This document shows, one piece after another, positions 55,570-64,000 of a stretch of DNA of 64,000 nucleotides (positions are counted from its first letter, which is position 1; the number at the start of each line of letters is the position of its first letter). The notes beneath the pieces are model-generated. The model saw only the letters and a program-made list of their open reading frames with translations. It ran no database searches and had not been told where the DNA came from. This DNA is from Solibacillus sp. FSL K6-1523 (GTDB taxonomy: Bacteria; Bacillota; Bacilli; Bacillales_A; Planococcaceae). The stretch is taken from assembly GCF_038005225.1 (NCBI RefSeq), contig NZ_JBBOSU010000001.1, positions 2,964,001-3,028,000 of the forward strand, given 5' to 3'. The position numbers and the translations under genes are program-made.

Positions 55570-56082
55570 TTAATATTGAATTAACGTTTTCATTGGGTAG
55601 TTTGCGATTTTTTCGCGCCCTTTTAACTCTTCAAGCTCAATTAAAAACGCGCAACCAACAACAACTCCACCTAATTGTTCAATCAATCGGATCGTTGCTT
55701 CTACCGTACCACCAGTTGCTAATAAATCATCACAAATCAATACTTTTTGACCTGGTTTTACAGCATCATGATGCATTGTTAACGTATCTGTTCCATATTC
55801 TAAACCATATTCCGCCGAAATTACTTCACGTGGTAATTTTCCTGGCTTACGAACCGGTGCAAATCCGATTTCAAGTGCATAGGCAACAGGGCAACCGATA
55901 ATAAAACCGCGCGCCTCTGGACCTACGATAATTTCAGCGCCTACTTCTTTTGCATATTCAACAATTTGATCTGTTGCATATTTGTATGCTGGACCGTTAT
56001 CCATAATCGTTGTAATATCTTTGAAGCTAATGCCTTCTTTCGGCCAGTTTTCTACAGTTGTCACAAATTGTTTTAAATCCAT
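55570..56082 (-). CDS. apt: adenine phosphoribosyltransferase
   Basis: A 170-residue purine-salvage enzyme making AMP from adenine and [15 protein letters not shown] near residue 60 and the PRPP loop [12 protein letters not shown] near 120 are diagnostic. ATG 56082 follows GGAGGAC and gives the Bacillus length; the frame reaches 56118 and would overlap recJ. Confidence 0.97.
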   Translation of the reverse strand: MDLKQFVTTVENWPKEGISFKDITTIMDNGPAYKYATDQIVEYAKEVGAEIIVGPEARGFIIGCPVAYALEIGFAPVRKPGKLPREVISAEYGLEYGTDTLTMHHDAVKPGQKVLICDDLLATGGTVEATIRLIEQLGGVVVGCAFLIELEELKGREKIANYPMKTLIQY

Positions 56083-56095
56083 TTTTTTGTCCTCC

Positions 56096-58417
56096 TCAAG
56101 AACCCATTCGCTCATCAAACCATTGTTTTAACTCTATATACGTAGCATATAATAGCTTTTGCTCTAATTCAATTTGTTGTGAACGTATTTTATAGGACGG
56201 CGCTTCTGATAATGCCGTTTTTGGTGCATTTTCATTCACAGTCGTCAAACCATTCTCTATTGTAACAAATCTGAGTTCAAAAAACACTTTTGTCATAAAT
56301 TTTATGACATCAACATTCAGCCCAATATGCTGTGATAGCGGCTGAATATGTGCTTTCAAATCGAATGACGGTCGTTTTTTCAAGAATGCATAATACCATT
56401 TAAAATGATCGCGCGTTGGCATGCCGTTAAAATATTGTGAATCGGCTGTATATAAATGAACGTAAATTCGTTCCACCGCAATCGTTTTCAATAACTTTTC
56501 TAATACGGTTGTCTGACTCGGTAAATCAAGCAACACGATATTCGGTGACAGTTCATGCAATGCGCTTTCTTCCGTAATCCATACAATCGACTTCGGAATT
56601 AACGGTTCAAAATGTGCTTTCGTTTGTTGTGAAAAGGCAATGAAGTCTGTTGTTTCAAGCGGTATTTTTGCTAACCAATTCGCCGTTTGACTTTTGCCAC
56701 GAATATCGAATAATTGCCACTGACTCACTTGAACATCTTGAATCATAAATTGCGGCTTTTTATTGCCTTGCCACTCATTAATTTGTAAATCACCGACTAA
56801 TGAAATCGGCACACCATACGAAATTTCATCATGTAAATGACCTTTACCAAAACCAATCGTATCAAGCGTTCCGTACGCATCTTCTAACTCCATTTTCAAG
56901 TGGTTTTCAGCAGAGCCAATTTTACGCATTGTTTTTACTTTCACACCTCGAATCGCAAAAAGTGGTTTTGTAAATTCTGTTCCAAATGGCGCGAGTCTAC
57001 GAATATCTTCAATCGCCTCTACCGTAATTTCACTCAGTTCAATCGGCAAATCGATTTGTAAATTTTGAATGAGTTGCTCTTCTGTTAATACGGCCTTAGC
57101 TTGTACATTTAAACGCTCTCTCAGTTCATCGACTTTGTCCATTGGAAGCGTCATCCCAGCCGCCATTGGATGCCCACCAAAATGCGGTAAAATATCGCGA
57201 TTTTTTGCAAGTTCATTAAACAAATGGAAGCCTTCGATACTTCGGCCGGAGCCTTTTGCCGTACCTTTTTCTCGGTCGAGTGATAAAACGATTGTAGGTC
57301 GATAATATTTTTCTACTATGCGCGATGCTACAATGCCGACAACACCTGGATTCCAACCTTCTTGCGCCACGACTAATACAAGATTATCCTTCATCATCGG
57401 GTTCGTTTCAATCATCGCAATCGCTTGCTCAGTCAGCTCTTCCACGATTTTTTTACGCTCTGTATTTTGATCATTCAGCTGCTTGGCTAGTTGGTTTGCC
57501 TGTTCCCGTTCCTCACTCATTAAAAAATGAACGCCTGGAGATGCATCGCCTAAACGACCAATCGCATTTAAGCGAGGACCAAAATAAAAGCCAACTGTTT
57601 CTTCATTAATTTCCCTTTGTACTGTACTACTTACTTCACAAAGTGCTGGTACCCAAGCATTTGGCGATTGCTGTAACGCCTTTAATCCACGTTGTACTAA
57701 ATAACGATTTTCCCCAACAAGCGGTACTAAGTCCGCAATCGTACCAATCGCGACGTATTCGAATAAATGATCAGGTAACTCACCATATAAAGCGTGTGCT
57801 AATTTAAAGGCTACTCCAACACCGGCAAGTTCACCAAATGGATAATGCCCTGCTGGAATGCGCGGATGTACAATAATATCTGCTATTGGTAACTCATCCC
57901 CCGGCTCATGGTGATCCGTGACGATAACATCCATCCCAAGCTCTTTTGCGACACGAATCGCATCATTCCCGCTAATTCCATTATCGACCGTAATAATAAG
58001 CTGTACGCCCTTTTGATGCACTTCACGAAATAGCTCTTCGTTCGGTCCATAACCATGGATAAAACGATTCGGAATGATAAAATCAACATCCGCTCCTAAA
58101 TCGAGCAGCACATTGAGTAAAACCGTTGTACTAGTAATACCATCCGCATCGTAATCTCCAAATACAACGATTTTCTCACCTTCATCAAGCGCTTGCTCAA
58201 TCCGTGCAACCGCTTCTTCCATGCCCGCCATTAAAAATGGGTCATGGTATTGGCTATCATCTACTGTTAATAATTGCTGTGCTTGTTCAACAGATTCGCA
58301 GCCTTTTGCTAATAATATTTTTGAAGCAATTGTTGAAATATTTAATGCTTCACTCATTTTATTTACAGCCTGATCATCTGGCTCATTTACTGTCCAAACT
58401 TTTTTTGATTGAATCAT
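56096..58417 (-). CDS. recJ: single-stranded-DNA exonuclease RecJ
   Basis: A 773-residue 5'-3' exonuclease with the Bacillus-type C-terminal extension. DHH motifs are [12 protein letters not shown] near residue 78, TVDNGISG, and IVTDHHEPG; the DHHA1 part has [11 protein letters not shown] near 415; an OB-like region and an extra C-terminal domain of about 200 residues follow. The start has GAGGAAG upstream. It precedes apt by 13 bases. Confidence 0.96.
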   Translation of the reverse strand: MIQSKKVWTVNEPDDQAVNKMSEALNISTIASKILLAKGCESVEQAQQLLTVDDSQYHDPFLMAGMEEAVARIEQALDEGEKIVVFGDYDADGITSTTVLLNVLLDLGADVDFIIPNRFIHGYGPNEELFREVHQKGVQLIITVDNGISGNDAIRVAKELGMDVIVTDHHEPGDELPIADIIVHPRIPAGHYPFGELAGVGVAFKLAHALYGELPDHLFEYVAIGTIADLVPLVGENRYLVQRGLKALQQSPNAWVPALCEVSSTVQREINEETVGFYFGPRLNAIGRLGDASPGVHFLMSEEREQANQLAKQLNDQNTERKKIVEELTEQAIAMIETNPMMKDNLVLVVAQEGWNPGVVGIVASRIVEKYYRPTIVLSLDREKGTAKGSGRSIEGFHLFNELAKNRDILPHFGGHPMAAGMTLPMDKVDELRERLNVQAKAVLTEEQLIQNLQIDLPIELSEITVEAIEDIRRLAPFGTEFTKPLFAIRGVKVKTMRKIGSAENHLKMELEDAYGTLDTIGFGKGHLHDEISYGVPISLVGDLQINEWQGNKKPQFMIQDVQVSQWQLFDIRGKSQTANWLAKIPLETTDFIAFSQQTKAHFEPLIPKSIVWITEESALHELSPNIVLLDLPSQTTVLEKLLKTIAVERIYVHLYTADSQYFNGMPTRDHFKWYYAFLKKRPSFDLKAHIQPLSQHIGLNVDVIKFMTKVFFELRFVTIENGLTTVNENAPKTALSEAPSYKIRSQQIELEQKLLYATYIELKQWFDERMGS

Positions 58418-58533
58418 TTTTTCACTTCCTCATGCAGTCCATTATACCGAAAAGCGCACTTGTTTTGAAAAGAATTATGTTAGGTAGATAAGGGGGGATA
58501 TTTTTCACTTCATAGTTAACCTTAATCAAAGTT

Positions 58534-58572
58534 AAAAAGCCGCCCAAAAGTTCAAACATTCAAGCGACTTTT
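58534..58572 (-). terminator. terminator of the 114-aa membrane protein
   Basis: AAAAAGCCGC pairs with GCGACTTTT with one mismatch; the minus strand ends in a T-run. It lies 15 bases after the stop. Confidence 0.7.
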
Positions 58573-58587
58573 CAATTTTTAATTCGT

Positions 58588-58932
58588 TTAGTTCCTTCCA
58601 ATCCCGATGTATTCCTTCGCATAAACCACAGTAATTTGATATTGATAATTATTCTTTTCATAAATAACACTACTTCCATCTATCCCTGCCTTCTTCCACC
58701 CATTTTTATAAATCACTAGCCTGTATTTCATAGGAATTGAAGTGCCTGTAGATGGTTCCCAATAGTAATTATTCGCATAATCGTTCGCTTCCTCTAATAC
58801 TGCGTCATTTGGTATAGGGAAGGAATAGAAATCCTCTAATGCGCTATAATTATTATCCAAATTTCGATAATACACCGTACCGATCCCAATGAAAATAATA
58901 AGTATAATGAGTACTATTGTTAACTTTTTCAT
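58588..58932 (-). CDS. hypothetical membrane-anchored protein, 114 aa
   Basis: I do not recognise this protein. It has an N-terminal membrane helix (about residues 4-21, KKLTIVLIILIIFIGIGTV) and a polar outward part rich in Tyr and Asn, with no Cys and no known motif. The lack of a cysteine after the helix means it is not a lipoprotein. AAGGAG lies 8 bases before ATG 58932. It stands between recJ and the divergent lapA gene with its own terminator; this slot varies among relatives as far as I know. Confidence 0.72.
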   Translation of the reverse strand: MKKLTIVLIILIIFIGIGTVYYRNLDNNYSALEDFYSFPIPNDAVLEEANDYANNYYWEPSTGTSIPMKYRLVIYKNGWKKAGIDGSSVIYEKNNYQYQITVVYAKEYIGIGRN

Positions 58933-59179
58933 GTAATCATCTCCTTTTCTACTGTAATAATAACTCACAACGAATAATTTATGTGTTAAAATCCCCAATA
59001 ATTGAGAGAGTGTTACATTTCCTCAAAAAATTGTAGTTTAAATGGAGGTTAAGTAGGGGAACCCCCATCCAGAAGATTTGAAATCACAATTAAAGCGCCC
59101 CATTGGTTTAATAAACACCTAATTAAGGAAATAAACTAAAGAGATTAAAATACCATTTGGATGCGAGGAGATGAGTGCT

Positions 59180-59548
59180 TTGAAAATGCAGTGGGTTTTA
59201 GTAATCGGACTTCTATTTGCTATTGCTGTAGCCATTTTTGCCACGGTCAATGTCACAGAAGTACCAATCAATTACGTGTTCGGCGAAGCAAGATGGCCGC
59301 TCGTTTTAGTCATTTTCGGTTCGGTATTCGCAGGGGTTATTATTAGCCTTTGTTTTTCACTTTTCCGTATTTTTAGTAGCCGTCAGCAAGTAAAAAGCAT
59401 ACAGAAAGAATTAGACGTGGCATGCTCAATTATCAATGAAAAGAAAAATGAAATTGTGCGCTTAAAAAAGGATTTAAACAAGCAAGCCGAAATCAGTTCA
59501 GGAAATGAAGCAGCAGGAGATCATCAAATGGATGCATCGATTAAATAG
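59180..59548 (+). CDS. LapA-domain membrane protein (DUF1049, YrvD)
   Basis: A 122-residue protein with two membrane helices (about residues 5-25 and 42-62) and a C-terminal coiled coil (SRQQVKSIQKELDVA...). NVTEVPINYVFGEARWPLVL is the DUF1049 core. In other bacteria LapA-type proteins join lipopolysaccharide assembly; the Bacilli role is unknown. TTG 59180 is 8 bases from GAGGAG and is preferred to ATG 59171, which touches that site. It lies between recJ and secDF as in Bacillus, but on the opposite strand. Confidence 0.88.
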   Translation: MKMQWVLVIGLLFAIAVAIFATVNVTEVPINYVFGEARWPLVLVIFGSVFAGVIISLCFSLFRIFSSRQQVKSIQKELDVACSIINEKKNEIVRLKKDLNKQAEISSGNEAAGDHQMDASIK

Positions 59549-59595
59549 ATTTAATTTTAATGCAAATTTCGCATTTCCCTATCTGATTCTTCAGT

Positions 59596-59643
59596 CTATC
59601 CGTCACATTTCAAATCCTATCCACCACATTTCGATTTCTATCC
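59596..59643. repeat. 21-bp imperfect direct repeat, two units plus start of a third
   Basis: CTATCC recurs at 59596, 59617 and 59638, each unit continuing with a CACATTTC-type sequence in the first two. The period is exactly 21 bases. It lies between lapA and secDF; no function is evident. Confidence 0.6.
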
Positions 59644-59664
59644 ATTTTTCAGCTACATCCTCAC

Positions 59665-59704
59665 AAAAAAACTAGCAAGAAGTCATCATCAACTTCTTGC
59701 TAGT
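59665..59704 (-). terminator. terminator of secDF
   Basis: ACTAGCAAGAAGT pairs with ACTTCTTGCTAGT around a short CATCATCA loop; the minus strand continues with TTTTTTTG. It may also stop lapA transcripts. Confidence 0.9.
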
Positions 59705-59717
59705 CCTACTCTATTGA

Positions 59718-61991
59718 TTATACTTGTGGCTCGTCTGAACCCCATTGTTTTTTCTCTTTTTTCACAACAGCAGTACCTTTTTTGTCCATCTCGCGCGCTT
59801 TTAATGTATACCATACTTGTGCTGCGATACAGATTGAAGAATACATACCTGTTAATAAACCGATTAATAATGCAATCGAGAAGTTTTGAATTGAAGGAGC
59901 ACCTAAGAAAATAAGCGCTACAACAACGATAATAACAGTTAATACCGTATTGACTGAACGTCCCATCGTTTGACGAAGCGATTTGTTCACGATATTTGCC
60001 AACTCTGCTTTTGTAGAAATCTTTTCATGACGATCAATATTTTCACGGATACGGTCAAACGTTACGATCGTATCATTAATCGAATAACCGACAATCGTTA
60101 ACACCGCCGCAATAAATGTAATGTCCACTTCTAAACGTAATACACTGAAAGCGACTACGATGAAGAATACGTCATGTAGTAATGAAATAATCGCACCAAG
60201 TCCCATGCGCCATTCAAAGCGAATTGCAACATAAATGATAATTCCTAATGCTGCGAATGCTAATGCTTTCATTGCATTTTTAGCAAGCTCCGTACCTACT
60301 GTAGGCGAAACGGTACTTAAACTTGGTTCTTGACCATACTTTTCCATCACTTGCGCTTTAAAATCAAGCACTTCTTGTTGACTAAAGTCTTCTTTATAAC
60401 GTGTTACGGCAATATTTTGCGCATCACCAGAAATGACAATATCGCTATTAGCAAAACCAATTTCTTCTAGGTACTCTTCCACTTCTTGTTGCGATAATTT
60501 GCTATCCGCTCCAATTTCAACGCGTGTACCACCTGAGAAATCGATTCCTAAATTCAATTTGAAAACAGCTAAAATTCCGATACCTACCGCTAAAATGATT
60601 GTAGAAAGCATATAGAACTTTTTGCGATTGCCTACAAAGTCCAATTTATCGAACTTTGTTGTTAAATCAAGCGTTGTTACGCCATCTTCAATATTATGTT
60701 GCTGTGATTTTTTAATACCAAACCATGCCGGATTGTTGAAGTAGCCACTGTTTACAAGTAAGCCTTGTAACACACGTGAACCCCAAACAGCCGTTACGAA
60801 TGATAGTAAAATCGAGATAATTAATGTTGTTGCGAAACCTTTTACTGAGCTTGTACCATAGAAGAATAATACTGCAGCTGCTAGTAAAGTTGTTAATTGC
60901 GCGTCAACAATCGCAGATAATGATTGCTTAGAGCCGAACCTAAAGGCATCCTTCACCGAATGGCCCACTCGTAACTCTTCACGAACACGTTCTGCAGTTA
61001 AAATATTCGCATCGACGGCCATACCAATACCTAATACGATCGCTGCGATACCTGGTAAAGTCAACACGGCATTAATTCCGTTAAAGACGATTAATACTAA
61101 ATATGTGAATACCGCTAATGTAATAATCGAAATAAAACCTGGTAAGCGGTAGTACAGTAGCATGAAGGCAAAGATAATTAATACACCGATAATCCCAGCA
61201 TATACTGTATGTTTTAACGCGTCCTCACCAAATTGTGCGCCGACTGATGTTGAGTAAATTTCTGTTAATTTAACTGGTAACGAACCTGCATTTAATACTG
61301 AAGCGAATTGTTTCGTTTCTTCAACTGTGAAGTTACCCGAAATCATTACATCTGTCGTATTTAATACTTGTGTTACAGATGCTGCAGATTGATATTTTTG
61401 ATCTGCAGGTGGCTTTTGTGACTCGACTGCATATGAGTCGACACCTTCTTCAAAGTCTAACCAAACGACTAAAAGATTGCGTCCTGGACCCATATTTTTT
61501 ACTTTTTCAGTCACTTCGGCAAATTTCGCTGCATCTTTTAATGTTAATGTAACGATTGGTTGGTTTTGTTGGTCAAACGAACCTTTTGCGCCGCCTTCTT
61601 TTAATTCTGTCCCATCAAGCAATAAATTATCATCTACGTCACGGAAAGTTAAATTCGCTGTACTTGATAATAGCTCACGTGCGGATGCTTGATCATCCAT
61701 ACCTGCAAGTTGCACACGAATGCGGTCTTCTCCTTCAACTGCAATGCTTGGCTCACTTACACCAAATTCATTGATTCGATGGTTTAATGCAGATGTTGTA
61801 TCTGTTAAAACCTCTTGCGTTATTTTTTGCCCTTCAACAAGTGACTCTACCTCGTAAAGAACTTCGAACCCACCTTGTAGATCAAGCCCGAGTCTTACGT
61901 TATTTAAAACTTTTTCGACCGTTGTGCCCATTCCAGTAAATAGCAATGCTACAACAAGAACAAACGTAATAATACGGTTTGCTAATTTCAT
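59718..61991 (-). CDS. secDF: protein translocase subunit SecDF (fused)
   Basis: A 757-residue fusion of SecD and SecF, the usual form in Bacilli. It uses the proton gradient to help SecYEG export proteins. SecD half: one N-terminal helix, RLGLDLQGGFEVLY, a large extracytoplasmic P1 domain, then six helices with GIGMAVDANILTAERVREE. SecF half begins near residue 455 with NLGIDFSGGTRVEI and contains VGYSINDTIVTFDRIREN. Stop and terminator are close together. Confidence 0.97.
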   Translation of the reverse strand: MKLANRIITFVLVVALLFTGMGTTVEKVLNNVRLGLDLQGGFEVLYEVESLVEGQKITQEVLTDTTSALNHRINEFGVSEPSIAVEGEDRIRVQLAGMDDQASARELLSSTANLTFRDVDDNLLLDGTELKEGGAKGSFDQQNQPIVTLTLKDAAKFAEVTEKVKNMGPGRNLLVVWLDFEEGVDSYAVESQKPPADQKYQSAASVTQVLNTTDVMISGNFTVEETKQFASVLNAGSLPVKLTEIYSTSVGAQFGEDALKHTVYAGIIGVLIIFAFMLLYYRLPGFISIITLAVFTYLVLIVFNGINAVLTLPGIAAIVLGIGMAVDANILTAERVREELRVGHSVKDAFRFGSKQSLSAIVDAQLTTLLAAAVLFFYGTSSVKGFATTLIISILLSFVTAVWGSRVLQGLLVNSGYFNNPAWFGIKKSQQHNIEDGVTTLDLTTKFDKLDFVGNRKKFYMLSTIILAVGIGILAVFKLNLGIDFSGGTRVEIGADSKLSQQEVEEYLEEIGFANSDIVISGDAQNIAVTRYKEDFSQQEVLDFKAQVMEKYGQEPSLSTVSPTVGTELAKNAMKALAFAALGIIIYVAIRFEWRMGLGAIISLLHDVFFIVVAFSVLRLEVDITFIAAVLTIVGYSINDTIVTFDRIRENIDRHEKISTKAELANIVNKSLRQTMGRSVNTVLTVIIVVVALIFLGAPSIQNFSIALLIGLLTGMYSSICIAAQVWYTLKAREMDKKGTAVVKKEKKQWGSDEPQV

Positions 61992-62126
61992 TTAAAAATC
62001 CTCCTCATTTTCGCGCACATGCATGCACGATGGAAAAGCAAATGCACCTTCCAAAAACTATGTACCTACTACCTCATCGCTTTTTGAAAAGAATAATTCC
62101 ATTACTTCAAAAAGCATAACAATATC

Positions 62127-62155
62127 ATTATGAAACAGGATGAGTTACCTGTCAA
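62127..62155 (-). promoter_or_regulatory. sigma-A promoter of secDF
   Basis: On the minus strand TTGACA (62150-62155), 17-base spacer, CATAAT (62127-62132). It lies in the 198-base interval between the comN-like gene and secDF, about 135 bases before the start codon. Confidence 0.65.
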
Positions 62156-62189
62156 ATTATCACGAAATAATTCTATATTATTTTTATCC

Positions 62190-62513
62190 TCATTGTTCTG
62201 AATCGTTTGGTGGCTTTAAATGAAATAAATGATTCATTTCTTCAGCTGGAATTTGAAGTTGAAATGTATCTTCTTTTAAACCTTTCACTTGTGCATAACT
62301 AATTAATTCTGATGAAGTAACTGTAAATATAGTAGCTACTACTTCATGCAATCTCAATTCATTAATATCTTTTTTTCGCCACTTTTTTTCAATACAATAA
62401 TTCCATAAATCTTCTTTCGTAATGGCATCGTACCCGAAATATTGAAATTCCTCCATTTTATTATTTATAACAATCTGAACTTCTTTATATAAACTTTCAT
62501 ACGGAATTGCCAT
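62190..62513 (-). CDS. comN: post-transcriptional regulator, ComN (YrzD)-like
   Basis: A 107-residue protein of the family named post-transcriptional regulator. Bacillus subtilis ComN acts on the comE mRNA and aids competence. KMEEFQYFGYDAITKEDLWNY near residue 20 and KKWRKKDINELRLHEVVA are the recognisable parts. ATG 62513 is 8 bases from GAGGAG. It is divergent from spoVB and precedes secDF, as in Bacillus. The symbol rests on family similarity and position. Confidence 0.82.
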   Translation of the reverse strand: MAIPYESLYKEVQIVINNKMEEFQYFGYDAITKEDLWNYCIEKKWRKKDINELRLHEVVATIFTVTSSELISYAQVKGLKEDTFQLQIPAEEMNHLFHLKPPNDSEQ

Positions 62514-62606
62514 TATTGTCACTCCTCGTTCAAAGTTTTAACTACCGTTGTTCATGCATATAGATATTGTATATGAATCAATTTAAAATGAGAAGGGATA
62601 AGATAA

Positions 62607-64000
62607 TTGGGCTCATTCATGAAAGGGACATTCTTTCTAATGTTCGTTATTTTAATTTCGAAGCTGTTTGGCTTTGTTTACAGAATGCAATTTATGCGGA
62701 TTGCGGGTGAAGAAGCAGTCGGTTTATATATGACTTCCTACCCTACCTTCATCTTCTTTATATCGCTCATTCAACTAGGTATTCCGATTGCCGTTACAAA
62801 AATCGTTGCTGAGTATTATGCAAAAAATAAAGACGAGCATATTCAATCTGTCATGAAAACGGCTATTAAAATTTCGTTTATTTCCATCCTTATTTTCTTC
62901 CCAATCGTTGCATTTAGCATTCCTTTTATCGCAAAAACACTCTTACATAACGAAGATATCGTTTTTACACTTTATATTGGACTTTGCACGATTCCTATTG
63001 TCATTTTTTCAAGTTTAATAAAAGCTTATTTACAAGGAATTACGAAAATCGCACCGACAGCTTGGGCACAATTACTTGAACAAGGTGTCCGAATTGCACT
63101 CATCGTATTATTACTCCCACTATTTGTGACACCTGATGCCCCTGCAAGAACCGCTGCAGTTGCAATGGCTATAACTGGGCTTGGCGAAGTATTTTCCTTC
63201 TTATTTTTAGCCTTTTATTATTGGAAATCAAAACGTCAAATGAAAAATCAAACGACACGAAAATATCCGGCGAATCCCATCTTTAGAATTGCACTTCCTT
63301 CTGCAGGGAGTAAATTATTTGGAACATTCACTTGGTTTTTAGAACCGATTATTTTCTTAAAAGCTTTGGCCGTCTCAGGAATAACTGCTTCCGCAGCGAC
63401 GACGTTATACGGTATTATTTCAGGCGTGCATATTCCGTTACTATTGTTTCCTGCCTTCATTCCAAGTGCACTCGCCATCGTATTAATTCCGGCGGTTAGT
63501 GGTGCCCTTGCAAAGCAAAATTGGAAGTTAGTCAATTTGCGTATTGCAATGTCACTCCGGCTATCCTCACTCATTGGTTGCCTTGCAGCTACGTATTTTT
63601 TTCTACATGGGGATGAATTGGCTGTTCAATTGTTTCACCTCGAAGAAAACCGAGGTTATATGAAAATTTTAGCACCTATTTTTTATTTTTATTATATTCA
63701 AAGCCCTCTTCATGCTATTTTACAAGCGGCAGATGAGGCGCGTGCTGCCATGATGAATTCCATTTATGGTGGGGTCGGTAAGCTCTTTCTATTATTTATT
63801 TTAGCTTCCCAACAAACGATACAGGAGCGCGGTGCCATTATCGCAATCGGTTTTGGTGTCCTCATTACATCTTTTTTACACATCGCTTCTATTCGCCAAC
63901 ATAAAAAGATTGCGATTGGTTTTCAAATATTTTTAGTGCCATATGCGTTATTTATTTTAACTTGTTTCATTCAGCCAATTTTTGCACAAGGGTTACCCCT
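62607..64000 (+). CDS. spoVB: stage V sporulation protein B, lipid II flippase-like (partial)
   Basis: An open frame of 464 codons that continues past the right edge. It is a MATE/MOP-type polytopic protein needed for spore cortex synthesis, probably as a lipid II flippase. The start region (MKGTFFLMFVILISKLFGFVYR), YMTSYPTFIFFISLIQLGIPIAV and KAYLQGITKIAPTAWAQ fit SpoVB. TTG 62607 is 7-8 bases from AAGGGA; an in-frame ATG lies at 62619. The frame stays open over the whole visible length. Divergent from the comN-like gene. Confidence 0.93.
   Translation, partial: MGSFMKGTFFLMFVILISKLFGFVYRMQFMRIAGEEAVGLYMTSYPTFIFFISLIQLGIPIAVTKIVAEYYAKNKDEHIQSVMKTAIKISFISILIFFPIVAFSIPFIAKTLLHNEDIVFTLYIGLCTIPIVIFSSLIKAYLQGITKIAPTAWAQLLEQGVRIALIVLLLPLFVTPDAPARTAAVAMAITGLGEVFSFLFLAFYYWKSKRQMKNQTTRKYPANPIFRIALPSAGSKLFGTFTWFLEPIIFLKALAVSGITASAATTLYGIISGVHIPLLLFPAFIPSALAIVLIPAVSGALAKQNWKLVNLRIAMSLRLSSLIGCLAATYFFLHGDELAVQLFHLEENRGYMKILAPIFYFYYIQSPLHAILQAADEARAAMMNSIYGGVGKLFLLFILASQQTIQERGAIIAIGFGVLITSFLHIASIRQHKKIAIGFQIFLVPYALFILTCFIQPIFAQGLP

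Noticed and set aside
63248-63574. 108-codon minus-strand frame near the right edge
   Set aside because: It lies inside the spoVB frame, whose plus-strand translation is continuous and family-like.

Overview
The window comes from an endospore-forming, AT-rich member of the Bacillota. Gene order and protein similarity recalled from memory point to the Bacillales, most likely the Planococcaceae (a Lysinibacillus/Solibacillus-type organism). Spore genes (spoIIP, gpr, an uninterrupted sigK, spoVB), competence genes (comEA, comEB, comEC, a comN-like gene) and the Bacillus-type block yqeG-yqeH-aroE-yhbY-nadD-yqeK-rsfS-yqeM support this. Most genes lie on the minus strand. No rRNA or tRNA gene was found. 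Genus-level assignment is inference.

Region 1 (1-15062). After the 5' end of miaB and one unknown gene comes a compact minus-strand cluster of about 14 kb. Read in transcription order it encodes a flavin reductase, an HpaB-type monooxygenase, an IclR regulator, 3-hydroxyanthranilate 3,4-dioxygenase, ACMS decarboxylase, a RidA-type 2-aminomuconate deaminase, 2-aminomuconate semialdehyde dehydrogenase, 2-oxopent-4-enoate hydratase, acylating acetaldehyde dehydrogenase, 4-hydroxy-2-oxovalerate aldolase, 4-oxalocrotonate decarboxylase, a 59-residue 4-oxalocrotonate tautomerase, a three-part TRAP transporter and an MFS carrier. Together these give a complete meta-cleavage route: anthranilate -> 3-hydroxyanthranilate -> 2-aminomuconate -> 4-oxalocrotonate -> pyruvate + acetyl-CoA. 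The logic matches the anthranilate 3-monooxygenase pathway described in Geobacillus thermodenitrificans. A palindrome lies between candidate -35 and -10 boxes upstream of the first gene.

Region 2 (15240-35066). An orphan LexA/S24-type peptidase fragment and a strong terminator separate the catabolic cluster from lepA. Then follow spoIIP, gpr, rpsT, holA, a YqzM-like mini-protein, the comE genes, and the ribosome-assembly/NAD/shikimate block (yqeM, rsfS, yqeK, nadD, yhbY, aroE, yqeH, yqeG). Next come psd and pssA (divergent), sigK, a 28-residue membrane peptide, mtnN and a yrrS-type gene.

Region 3 (35072-45896). greA, udk, the tRNA wobble-uridine hydroxylation set (trhP2, trhP1, trmR), mltG, two DUF1292 genes (one an internal tandem duplication), ruvX, ireB, and alaS behind a T-box leader with a consensus sigma-A promoter.

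Region 4 (45941-52650). A more variable stretch: a PPP/HcaT-like MFS transporter divergent from a YeiL-like Crp/Fnr regulator with a Crp-like palindrome between them, a lone SMI1/KNR4 protein, a 576-bp gene-free interval with a structured RNA candidate, recD2, and an isolated HisA of the eukaryotic (yeast HIS6) type.

Region 5 (52675-64000). The conserved block dtd, rel, apt, recJ, lapA, secDF, a comN-like gene and the start of spoVB, which runs off the right edge.
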